DNA from: Chloroflexota bacterium
GTDB lineage: Bacteria; Chloroflexota; Anaerolineae; Promineifilales; Promineifilaceae
NCBI GenBank assembly: GCA_024223125.1
Contig: JAAEOP010000447.1
Location: 1-23,127, forward strand
Direction of reading: 5' to 3'
DNA length: 23,127 bases
Part shown: positions 16,401-23,127 of the stretch, piece by piece
How positions within the stretch are numbered: the stretch's first letter is position 1
How the letters are laid out: each line of letters opens with the position of its first letter
The notes under the pieces: model-generated
Databases searched by the model: none
Told to the model about the DNA's origin: nothing
Seen by the model: the letters and a program-made list of their open reading frames with translations, nothing else
Program-made: the position numbers and the translations under genes

Positions 16401-19400
16401 CCGTCGTAACCGTGGCCGGTGATATCCCGCGCGATCGCACCACTGCCTTCATTCAGCGGCCAATAAGCAAGCAGATTATCTATTGAGAGCGAGATGCTGC
16501 TGACGCTGACTTCAGGCGGCACAGTGTCGCTGATCACCACCCCGCTGGCCGTGTTGACGCCTGTGTTGGAAAAGGCAATGGTGTAGGTGATGGTCTGACC
16601 GGGCATGGCGACGGTAGGTGTGACTGCCTTATTGATAACCAAATCCACAGGGAACTGGAGCTCAAACGAGCCGATATCGCAGGTGGATCCCTGTGGTCGT
16701 GTAACGCCCCGCTGATCACTGCTGGTACAAGTTGCAGGGTCGCCTGCATTAACGGCGGGGCTGACAAATAGCGGTTGATGCGTCAGCGTTTGCCCCCCGT
16801 TGTCAGCCAAGGCGTCAAGCAGTGGTAGCGCCGTAATGAAGTTGCTGCTGGCTAGCGCGGCACAAGTGCCATCGCTATCCAGGTTATTGCCCTCTCCAAT
16901 AAAGGTTGCGCTGCCGTTGCAGTCTGTGCCTGCATTGTTGGCAACAATACTGTTTCGGATCGTGATTGTGCCGTTATCAACCTGAATGCCATCCCCATTG
17001 TTCTCGGCGGTATTATTGGTCAGCGTCACATTTTCGAGTGTGACAACCCCATTACTGTCGCTATAGAGACCACCGCCGTTACTATTAGCACCCTCGGCCG
17101 AATTACCAGAGAGGGTGCTGTTGGTGATGGTCACAATACTGGAGTCAAAGATGGCGATGGCGCCGCCATTCCAACTGGCGGTATTACTGATAAAGGAACT
17201 GTTCGATATTGACAATTCTGCTGTGTTCCCCTTATTCCAGATGGCCCCACCACCGCCAGGGCAGCAGCCGGCGGATGACATCCCGTTATTGGCAAAAGTA
17301 CTGTCGTTGATGGTCAATTTGCCGGAAGCGTTGTGAATGGCGCCGCCATCAGGAAAATTACTAGGATCATAGGATAAACCATTGCGTATCGTTACAGCAT
17401 TCAATGTCAAGTCACCATTTGAGTTAAGATAAAATAATCTGAATTCTTCAGCTGTGGCGGAGTCCCTTTCAATGATGCTGCCATTGCCTTCGATGACAAT
17501 TTCACTGGTGATGGGTGGAAAAGCATTGTAGCTCATGCCACTTCTACTGTATATGAAAAGCGGTGTACTCAGGCCATCAAAGGTATAGGCGCTAGCGGTG
17601 GTTAGCGTAATAGTATCAACGCCAGGATGATGGGCCTCATCGTTGGCGCAATGAATGGCGTTAATCAATGCCGCTTCGTCACCATCAGCGATAGTAAATA
17701 CAGATGTGGCGCAGCCGCCATCAAATTCATAAGCTCCCAGATCAATTGCGCCAATAATACGCTCGAAACCGACTCCCCGTTGATCGTAGGGACTGAGTTC
17801 AGTTGTATCGCCATCATTGTCTATATCTACCAAATCCGCAGGCGCGTAATTATTGTCACCGACATTGAGCGCCGGGCTACTCGCGCCAATAGCGAGGGTG
17901 TCTACCGCCCCGCCGTTGTTTTGTAAAGGCCCTAAAAGCGGGTCAGCGGTGATAAAGTTGCTGCCAGCGGCCGTTAAGCAAGTCCCATCCGTATCCAGAT
18001 TGTTGCCCTGAGCCGTAAAAGTGCCGCTTTGACGATAGCAATCCCCACCACCGGAACTGTTGGCAAAAATATTGTTACGCGAGGTAAAAGCGCCTAGGGT
18101 ATAAATGCCGCCAGCCTGGGATGATCCATTGGTAGATGAGTTGTTATTGAAGGTGCTATTAGTAACAGTAACCGTACCATCTGTATACATGGCCCCGCCA
18201 AAACTATCAGTCGTATTACTGTCAAATGTACTGTTATAGATGGTAGCCGTCCCACCATCATCAATCCGAAACGCGCCGCCACGGCCCCCAGCGTCTGAAT
18301 TAATAGATATATTATTGGCAAAAAGCGTGTGAGCTACTGTAATTGAAGTCGCTATGCCAATCCCATAAATAGCTGCCCCGCCGCTGGCCGTATTGTTGAT
18401 CAGTGTATTGTTACTAACCGTCAGGTTCCCATTAAAGACAGCCACAGCGCCACCAGACCTATCTCTTGAAGGGAGAGAATCAATGTCGCCATTTTCCATG
18501 GTTAAGTCATTGAGAACCAGGGAGCCAGTATTTGCCACATGGAAGAAGCGGAACTCATCTGCACTAGAACGAACAAGGGTTGAGCCATTGCCTTCAATCG
18601 TCAGGGGAGCAACGATACTGGGCAAGGCATTAAAGCCATCAGTGTCGTCGATATAGGTAGTAAAAGTGTAGGTACTGTTGGCGGTTAAGGTGATGGTATC
18701 CAAGCCTGGGCAGTACAGTTGGGTCAAGTTGACAACGGTAATTAGCATAAGAGTATCGTCAGCGGGAATAACAGGCAGCGATGTGGGACAAAGCGCCCCC
18801 TCATAAGCCCCGATATCACAGACGGGGTCTATGAAACGGCCGACACCGCGTTGGTCTGTTGATTCGCAGGTTGCATTATCGCCAGCGTTAAGAGCCGGGC
18901 TGGACAATGCTAAAGGCATCGTCAATGTATCGCCGCCATAATCAGCCAGGGGGCCTAACTCAGGATCGCCAGTGAGCGTAGCGCTGCAACTTCCATCTTC
19001 AATGAGGTTATTAGTCGTAACATTAACCGTTCCTCCATCGTTGAAACAGTCCCCACCAGAAGTTGAATTAGCGATAATGGTATTCTGTAATGTTGTCGTG
19101 TTGGAACTGTTATTATAGAGACCACCACCCGTATTGGCGCTATTATTAGACAAAGTGCTATTGTTGACATTTAGGTTGAGGTTGCCTGCATCGTATGAAT
19201 TGTATAAAGCACCACCGAGGTCCGCCGTATTGCTGTAAAAAGTACTGTTACGAATTGTTATATCTATACCCCTTGAAAGCACAGCTCCACCGAAATCTGT
19301 TGCTTGATTATAAGTAAATGTACTGCCGATAACCTCCATGCTATCTCCCCCTGCATAGATAGCGCCACCCCCTATGGCAGCGCTATTACCTGTGAAGGAA

Positions 19401-22400
19401 TTGTTCATTGAAGAGAAGCTACCATTACCTTTGTAAATATAAATAGCGCCACCCCAGTAGTTTACTGTATTGGTAATAAATGAGCTGTTGGTTACTGTAA
19501 TATTACTGTTTCGGGTAAAGATGGCCCCACCGCTCCAGGCATTGTTTAGGATAAACGTGGTATCGTTTATCGTTCCAGTGCCATCACGGACCATGATCCC
19601 CCCCCCACCAACATAAAGTATACTAATCGATTCGTTATTGGTTAAGATGCTCCGCACAAGGTTAATTGTCCCTTCGCTGTAGATAGCCCCCCCCATAGAA
19701 GCAATCCCATTCATCAGTGTTGTGTCGCGGATGGTTAACACGCCAGGAGACAGAACACGGAAGATGCGAAAGCTACTGGCAGTCGTATCACGAGAAATCG
19801 TAGAGTCGTTACCGTCAATGATGATCTCGGTATCAATGGTAGGCAAGCCGGTATCTGAGGCATAGATTGTGGTGAGGGTGTAAGTTGTAGCGGCCGCTAA
19901 CTCAACAATATCCTCCCCAGTAGGATCACCTGGTAAACAGTCTGGATAGGGCAGTCCATTCACCTGGTCATTGGCATTGAGGATCGCTTCAATAAGGGAA
20001 CAAAGACCATCTCCATCGTTAATAACAGGGTCTGAAGTAGTTACCGGAATTTTGTCGACGTTTTCAATTGCGCCAATATCGCAAACGCCATTAACCGGCC
20101 GGACAACGCCACGTTGATCAACCGTGGCGCAAAATGCATTACTGCCCGTATCAATCGCATTACTAAGTTTATTTAGTTTATAGATTGGCAAGATATTAAA
20201 GGTAGTTAAAGGAGCCAAGTCAGGGTCACCCGTTAAAAGCGCCCCGCAGCTCCCATCCTCAATAATATTGTTAATGCTCACATCAATCGTTCCTGAATTT
20301 GAACAATCCGATGTAGAAATCGAATTGGCAATAATCACATTTCGCAAAACAGTTGAACCACCCCCCTCAGCACGCAAGCCAGCGCCACCATTAACGGCAT
20401 CATTTTCAGAAAAAGTGCTGTTTGTTACTGTTAATGTGCCGATATTATGCACCCCACCACCATAATATGCAGTTGCATCGTTTCCAGAAAAGGTGCTATT
20501 GGTTATTTCAGTGATGTTGTCATTAAAGATACCCCCTCCGCTATTTGCTGTATTATCAACAAAACTGCTTCGCTGAATATCAACATCACTGCTGTCACTT
20601 ACGTAAAGTCCACCCCCATTATCTGATGCTGTGTTGGATGTCAAAACCGCTGTTGTGATATTGGCAATCGTATTTCGGATCCAAATTGCACCCCCACGAT
20701 ATCCTTGATTGTTCTTGAAGGAGCTATTACTAATGATTAGCTGTCCCCCACTTGTCATGATGGCGCCCCCCCCATTAGCGCCGAATAAGGACGTTGCCAC
20801 ACTATTGGCAATGGTACTGTCTTGTACGGTAAGCGTACCCTGACCGTAAATCGCGCCCCCAGTGTTAGCCCGACCGTTCTGTAAGGTGATATTTTCCAAG
20901 GTTAAGTCACCGGTTGCTGAAACCTCAAAGAGACGGAAATCTGATGCACTGGCGCGGACAATGGTCGATCCGTTGCCTTCAATCGTGATAGGGGTTGTCA
21001 CGGGAGGTAAGCCATTATATCCAGCATAGGCAACGGTGACGGTATAAACACAGTTTGCTGCCAACGAAATCGTACTGGCATCAGGATTGGCATTGGCATC
21101 CTCCAAGGCTTTAATGATCGCCGCCGTACTGCCAATACCACCAGGGCAAACGGTTGTTCTGACAATATTGGTGAGGTTATAAGAGACCCCTTCCCCAGTA
21201 ACAGTATAGGAACCTTCATAATCATTGGCCGTTACCGCTGCCGACACGTAGCCTGTGGCATCAATGGTTCCTATAACAGAAACAGGGTTGATGCTGGCAT
21301 TGCTGGCAGGGCCTACCCAGGTGATCTCCCCATCCTCAATCGGATCATCAGCATCGTTAGGAGAAAATGAAATTGAAAGCGGGCTGGCGAAAGTGGTTTG
21401 CATATAGGCGCTTTGACCGCTGCCGCTTGAACCTGTAACGTTTAATCCTTGAAATTCAAACGCCCCGATGTCGCAAGTCCCAAAACGGGTTTTACCCCGT
21501 TGGTCGGTTGTGGCACAGGTGGCAGCATCGCCTGTGTCAATAGCTGGGCTGCCTGGTAGCAAGGCCACAGTGTCTGTGTTGCCGCCATAATTGCCGGGAA
21601 CGGCCGTAAGCGGATCCGTGATGATGCTATTGGTCGTGCCGCAGCCATTGTGGTTCTCAATCAAGTTGTTGTTGCCGCTTACGGAGCCGTTGTTGTTATA
21701 GCAATCTGCATAGCCCCACTGGCTGTTGGCCAAAAGGGTATTGTACATTGTTAGCGTGGCGGAAACGCCAACGCCATAATTATAAATACCGCCGCCGCCA
21801 GTGCTGGCCGTATTATCAGAAAATGTCACATTGGTGGCTTGCACCACCCCGTGGTAATTAAAAATCCCAGCCCCAAAACCACTTCCGTTATTATTGGTAT
21901 CGCCTCCGTAAACTGCGTTTCCATAAAAGGCGCTGTTTATCAGGATAACATTGCCGCTATGGTTAAAAATAGCCCCGCCCAGGCCGGCGCCGCCGCCCCC
22001 TCTGCCGCCTCTCGTAGGGTCACCAGATTTGTCGCCATTACTACCGTCGCCAGCGCCAAAACCACCACTGCCACCATGGCCTTCGCTAATAGTGTCTTGC
22101 CTCTCAGCGCCACCGCCGCCACCGCCGCCAAAGTGGCCATCTCCACCATTTTTTGAGTTAATGCAGCTCGCGCATGTATAGCCGCCGCCGCCGCCGCCGC
22201 CGCCGAACCCTGGAGCATCTTCTCCATCGCCTTGGCTGCCACCGTCACCGCCAGCAGTGCCACCGCCAGATGTTCCCACGCCGTCAGCGTCTATACTACC
22301 ACCGCCACCGCCTACGTCATTGAGAGCGCCGCTGTCCCAGGAGTCTCCTCCACCATGTGCCGTATTCCCCGTCAAGGTGGTTTGTGTAAGCGTTATGTTA

Positions 22401-22966
22401 CCCTGATTAAAGATGGCGCCGCCTACGCCTGCGCCGCCGCCACCACCGCCGCCACCGCCATCGGTGTCCTCGGTTCTTGGCCCGGCTCCCCCTCTAAAAT
22501 AACCGCCGCTCAATGTCAAGCTGTCTAGCGTCAAATCACCATTAACGCCCACGTAAAAGAGTCGGAATTCGGCGCTGCTGGCGTCACGCACAATTGTGGC
22601 CCCATTGCCATCAATGGTGATGGGAGTGTCTATCTCAGGTAGACCTGTGGCGCCATAATAACTATCGGCATTGGGCACGGCCGCCAAGGTCAGAGTGTAG
22701 GCACAGCCTGCCGCCAGCGTGATCGTATCTGCCGCTGGATCGGCATTGGCATTTGTAATGGCTGTGATAAGGTCGTTTGGGTCGCCCACGCCACTTGCGC
22801 ATAAGGAACTCAAGTCAGAGCTAGTAGCGGCGGGCACATAGGCTGAATGAGCGGCCGCAGATGGAACCATCAGCATGTGGTATAAGCCCGCCAGCAATGA
22901 TAGTTGTAGAATAACGATAAAAAACAGGTTCTTCGTTTTCATAGGGATAACACTTTTTCGATACAT
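13418..22966 (-). CDS. giant secreted multi-module beta-helix adhesin with C-terminal dockerin
   Basis: The product has 3182 residues from ATG 22966 (GGAG at 22978-22981, spacing 11). ATG 23020 and ATG 22942 are alternatives; the last gives the neatest signal peptide but has no ribosome binding site. After the signal peptide come, approximately: beta-helix module A (45-504) with a Gly-rich insert; an Ig-like domain (505-604); modules B (605-965), C (975-1388), D (1390-1748) and E (1750-2101). Each of A to E opens with a CSLREA-like segment and ends in DQRG with CDIGAFE or a variant. Next are DUF11 halves (2104-2160 and 2376-2442) around a LamG domain, beta-helix F (2449-2953) with Pmp-like FxxN and GGGM coils, an InlB-type GWSGAC repeat (2955-3034), a carboxypeptidase-regulatory-like domain, and a dockerin (3121-3182). 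Binding or adhesion is inferred; no enzymatic motif is seen. Confidence 0.9.
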   Translation of the reverse strand: MYRKSVIPMKTKNLFFIVILQLSLLAGLYHMLMVPSAAAHSAYVPAATSSDLSSLCASGVGDPNDLITAITNANADPAADTITLAAGCAYTLTLAAVPNADSYYGATGLPEIDTPITIDGNGATIVRDASSAEFRLFYVGVNGDLTLDSLTLSGGYFRGGAGPRTEDTDGGGGGGGGGAGVGGAIFNQGNITLTQTTLTGNTAHGGGDSWDSGALNDVGGGGGSIDADGVGTSGGGTAGGDGGSQGDGEDAPGFGGGGGGGGYTCASCINSKNGGDGHFGGGGGGGAERQDTISEGHGGSGGFGAGDGSNGDKSGDPTRGGRGGGGAGLGGAIFNHSGNVILINSAFYGNAVYGGDTNNNGSGFGAGIFNYHGVVQATNVTFSDNTASTGGGGIYNYGVGVSATLTMYNTLLANSQWGYADCYNNNGSVSGNNNLIENHNGCGTTNSIITDPLTAVPGNYGGNTDTVALLPGSPAIDTGDAATCATTDQRGKTRFGTCDIGAFEFQGLNVTGSSGSGQSAYMQTTFASPLSISFSPNDADDPIEDGEITWVGPASNASINPVSVIGTIDATGYVSAAVTANDYEGSYTVTGEGVSYNLTNIVRTTVCPGGIGSTAAIIKALEDANANPDASTISLAANCVYTVTVAYAGYNGLPPVTTPITIEGNGSTIVRASASDFRLFEVSATGDLTLENITLQNGRANTGGAIYGQGTLTVQDSTIANSVATSLFGANGGGAIMTSGGQLIISNSSFKNNQGYRGGAIWIRNTIANITTAVLTSNTASDNGGGLYVSDSSDVDIQRSSFVDNTANSGGGIFNDNITEITNSTFSGNDATAYYGGGVHNIGTLTVTNSTFSENDAVNGGAGLRAEGGGSTVLRNVIIANSISTSDCSNSGTIDVSINNIIEDGSCGALLTGDPDLAPLTTFNILPIYKLNKLSNAIDTGSNAFCATVDQRGVVRPVNGVCDIGAIENVDKIPVTTSDPVINDGDGLCSLIEAILNANDQVNGLPYPDCLPGDPTGEDIVELAAATTYTLTTIYASDTGLPTIDTEIIIDGNDSTISRDTTASSFRIFRVLSPGVLTIRDTTLMNGIASMGGAIYSEGTINLVRSILTNNESISILYVGGGGIMVRDGTGTINDTTFILNNAWSGGAIFTRNSNITVTNSSFITNTVNYWGGAIYIYKGNGSFSSMNNSFTGNSAAIGGGAIYAGGDSMEVIGSTFTYNQATDFGGAVLSRGIDITIRNSTFYSNTADLGGALYNSYDAGNLNLNVNNSTLSNNSANTGGGLYNNSSNTTTLQNTIIANSTSGGDCFNDGGTVNVTTNNLIEDGSCSATLTGDPELGPLADYGGDTLTMPLALSSPALNAGDNATCESTDQRGVGRFIDPVCDIGAYEGALCPTSLPVIPADDTLMLITVVNLTQLYCPGLDTITLTANSTYTFTTYIDDTDGFNALPSIVAPLTIEGNGSTLVRSSADEFRFFHVANTGSLVLNDLTMENGDIDSLPSRDRSGGAVAVFNGNLTVSNNTLINNTASGGAAIYGIGIATSITVAHTLFANNISINSDAGGRGGAFRIDDGGTATIYNSTFDSNTTDSFGGAMYTDGTVTVTNSTFNNNSSTNGSSQAGGIYTLGAFTSRNNIFANSSGGGDCYRQSGTFTAQGNNLDTDGTCLTAAGSNFITADPLLGPLQNNGGAVDTLAIGASSPALNVGDNNYAPADLVDIDNDGDTTELSPYDQRGVGFERIIGAIDLGAYEFDGGCATSVFTIADGDEAALINAIHCANDEAHHPGVDTITLTTASAYTFDGLSTPLFIYSRSGMSYNAFPPITSEIVIEGNGSIIERDSATAEEFRLFYLNSNGDLTLNAVTIRNGLSYDPSNFPDGGAIHNASGKLTINDSTFANNGMSSAGCCPGGGGAIWNKGNTAELSISNSSFISNTASWNGGAIAIFDSSIVTITNSTLSGNSAEGANSNGGGLYSDSNGVVTLENVTLTNNTAENNGDGIQVDNGTITIRNSIVANNAGTDCNGSATFIGEGNNLDSDGTCAALASSNFITALPLLDALADNGGQTLTHQPLFVSPAVNAGDPATCTSSDQRGVTRPQGSTCDIGSFELQFPVDLVINKAVTPTVAMPGQTITYTIAFSNTGVNTASGVVISDTVPPEVSVSSISLSIDNLLAYWPLNEGSGAIARDITGHGYDGTLNNDPVFTTTTPLLITVANPYALDFDGGNDYIEVDNNSGLFDLTQMSFSAWIKPEWVSDGPIGNPGFLGIRGATGSRVSLHIHKDYSGLDTYTSNGGVQFYTYPFQQGQWYHIAMTWDGVNEALYVNGALVDSYARTVDTSITTQPLVIGSSQTNHTSHAEYFPGLMDEVRVYNRALTAVEVAAQVQSSCASGQALACAIGTLAPSQSGTLTITGLISGSLGGNVITNTATITSTIAEGTLTLADNQSEAVLTASCPAGTVAYVDRDATGDNNGTSWNHAFTDLQSTLNTIYLAYCGVNEIWVAKGVYTPGTTQSDSFNLLSGLEIYGGFAATETLRTQRDWLANSTILSGDIAEDDTVDANGVVTATANIAGTNSYHVVTGSGVITTAVLDGFTITAGQANGVGDLSESQGGGMFNITGSPSLTNVTFSGNSAEFGGGMYNENSSNPTLDHVIFSGNTVTNFGGWGGGMHNHESSPTLTNVTFSTNTSIGAGGGLSNYSNSSPTLTNVTFFGNSAEFGGGMYNQYSSNPSLTSVTFAENSANVQGGGMFSIQDSSLTLTNTAFLGNSATNGGGMANHNNVSLTLTNVIFSGNSAASNGGGILIQTNSNTSLTNVTFAGNSAGNYGGGMANYSNSSPIIRNSIFWANTASTEPAIYNNNSSPVLTNTLVQGGCPTGSTCNGVLLTSNPMFVREPDSGDGNWTTLSDNDYGDLNLQSNSPAIDNGDNSFVSGVVADLAGNPRILDGDGDGLSTVDLGAYEASTHYRLTVVKDGTGSGMVTSDPAGVDCGITCTLALTSNSVVTLTAVANISFSGWSGACAGTGSCLLTMTETKKVTATFSAVNTSTLVGTVTLQGRTDHTTDLSVRFYATNNVTPTYTFTPTMSANGTFTITSTASGTYTAAVKHAQSLQVVQLITLTAGATTSYDFGELKMSDANGDNVVNIQDLSLLSGAYGTTTGDADYNPAADFNGDGIVNILDLSLLSGNYGLVGENP
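13421..13606 (-). other. dockerin type I domain of the adhesin
   Basis: The last 62 residues hold two complete calcium loops, DANGDNVVNIQD and DFNGDGIVNILD. Each is followed by LSLLSGxYG, and they are joined by a linker containing GDADYNPAA. Both loops keep the D-x-N-x-D-x-x-x-N-x-x-D ligand pattern, so the domain should fold and bind calcium. Dockerins bind cohesins; a cohesin-like protein is encoded next door. Confidence 0.88.
14490..15135 (-). repeat. tandem beta-helix coils, about 26-29 residues each
   Basis: About eight consecutive coils of the pattern xLTNVTFxGNSA...GGGMxN...SSP are encoded here. They are also visible as DNA repeats of roughly 78-87 bases. Two coils are nearly identical in DNA (14808-14883 and 15054-15128), which points to recent duplication or gene conversion. 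Confidence 0.8.
14990..15000 (-). repeat. G11 homopolymer in the adhesin gene
   Basis: Eleven C on the plus strand (G11 in the coding strand), preceded in the coding strand by GGGGGGT. It encodes part of FGGWGGGMHN. The frame is open as given. Loss of one G leads to TAA after about 10 codons and gain of one G leads to TAA within about 3 codons. Confidence 0.9.
15841..16480 (-). other. LamG/concanavalin-like domain inserted in DUF11
   Basis: About 213 residues run from LLAYWPLNEGSGAIARDITG through ALDFDGGNDYIEV, FSAWIKPEW, WYHIAMTWDG and LMDEVRVYNRALTAVEV, the classic LamG_3 signature. It is flanked by the two halves of one DUF11 domain. Likely a carbohydrate- or protein-binding unit. Confidence 0.85.
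19598..19606 (-). repeat. G9 homopolymer in the adhesin gene
   Basis: Nine C on the plus strand encode the Gly run in YVGGGGIMV of module C. Gain of one G leads quickly to TGA and loss of one leads to TAA about a dozen codons on. Confidence 0.85.
19687..19694 (-). repeat. G8 homopolymer in the adhesin gene
   Basis: Eight C on the plus strand, encoding the MGGAIYS turn of module C. It lies 80 bases from the G9 tract. Confidence 0.8.
20766..20773 (-). repeat. G8 homopolymer in the adhesin gene
   Basis: Eight C on the plus strand, encoding the NGGGAIM turn of module B. Confidence 0.8.
22181..22205 (-). repeat. GCC trinucleotide run (poly-Gly)
   Basis: Eight GCC units plus one base on the plus strand encode eight consecutive glycines just before YTCASC in the Gly-rich insert of module A. 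Slippage by whole triplets would change loop length without a frameshift. Confidence 0.85.
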
Positions 22967-23127
22967 AATTAAATACACTCCACAATAAATAATTAAGATT
23001 GATACTGCGACATGGTTCATTTTGGGTATATATCATCTTTACAGTCTTGTATGTACATTGTGTAACTACGTTGTGCGCTTTGGGCGAATTTACTCCTGTA
23101 CGCAACTGCAGAATTTAGCAAAGCGAC
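22967..23127 (-). promoter_or_regulatory. upstream region of the adhesin gene
   Basis: These AT-rich 161 bases should contain the adhesin promoter. On the minus strand TTACAC followed 18 bases later by TAAAGA is only a poor match to sigma-70 boxes. GGAG at 22978-22981 is the best ribosome binding site. No other gene is seen before the window ends. Confidence 0.3.

Noticed and set aside
21839..22528. Several overlapping open frames on both strands rich in Pro, Ala or Ser
   Set aside because: They are by-products of the GCC-rich Gly-coding insert of the adhesin gene, where absence of stops is expected in every frame.
1..23127. Mobile element or prophage content
   Set aside because: No transposase, integrase, terminal repeats with target duplications or tRNA-anchored boundaries were seen; the only repeats are short hairpins and intragenic modules.

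Overview
The window reads as a chromosomal segment from a Chloroflexota bacterium (Anaerolineae-like). This is an inference from gene content and composition: large beta-helix surface proteins with 'DQRG...CDIGAFE' module ends, a dockerin of the NPAADFNGDGIVNILDLSLLSGNYG type, GGAGG ribosome binding sites, and a striking excess of the palindrome CGGCCG in DNA that is otherwise close to balanced in GC. No rRNA, tRNA, CRISPR array, transposase or phage gene was seen.

Layout. (1) 1-2197: a REP-like doublet, a secreted small protein with two DUF2680-like repeats and a Gly/Arg-rich tail (minus strand), then a divergently placed secreted CAP-domain protein (plus strand). (2) 2198-12448: a plus-strand surface-glycan cluster. 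It holds a B12-binding-type radical SAM protein, a GT2 glycosyltransferase, a sugar C-methyltransferase, glucose-1-phosphate cytidylyltransferase (rfbF), a second GT2, two overlapping GT4 glycosyltransferases and a polytopic GT-C (ArnT/PMT-like) transferase. Tight spacing and overlaps (3 bp between methyltransferase and rfbF, a 17-bp overlap and an ATGA overlap further on) suggest co-transcription of at least 5609-10922. The cluster starts a CDP-sugar pathway, but the next enzyme (CDP-glucose 4,6-dehydratase) is not in the window. (3) 12557-22966, minus strand: a giant secreted protein of about 3182 residues, followed downstream by a small secreted protein with a C-terminal membrane anchor.

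The most interesting part is region 3. The giant protein consists of five CSLREA-like/beta-helix/'DQRG' modules, an Ig-like domain, a DUF11 domain split by an inserted LamG (concanavalin-like) domain, a sixth beta-helix with Pmp-like coils, an InlB-type repeat, a carboxypeptidase-regulatory-like domain and an intact two-loop dockerin at the extreme C terminus. The adjacent 229-residue protein looks like a single cohesin domain between a signal peptide and a C-terminal transmembrane anchor. I infer a self-contained two-gene display system: the membrane-anchored cohesin holds the dockerin-tailed adhesin on the cell surface, using cellulosome chemistry for a non-cellulosomal purpose. The adhesin gene also carries G tracts of 11, 9, 8 and 8 bases. 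I read the frames after the two longest: a one-base gain or loss in either would stop translation soon afterwards and remove the dockerin, so the tracts could switch the protein between anchored and truncated forms.

Interspersed repeats (GAGATT hairpins at about 1279 and 5440, and the REP-like doublet at 125-194) and several stem-loops sit between genes. All functional calls rest on motif reading by eye; no database search was run.
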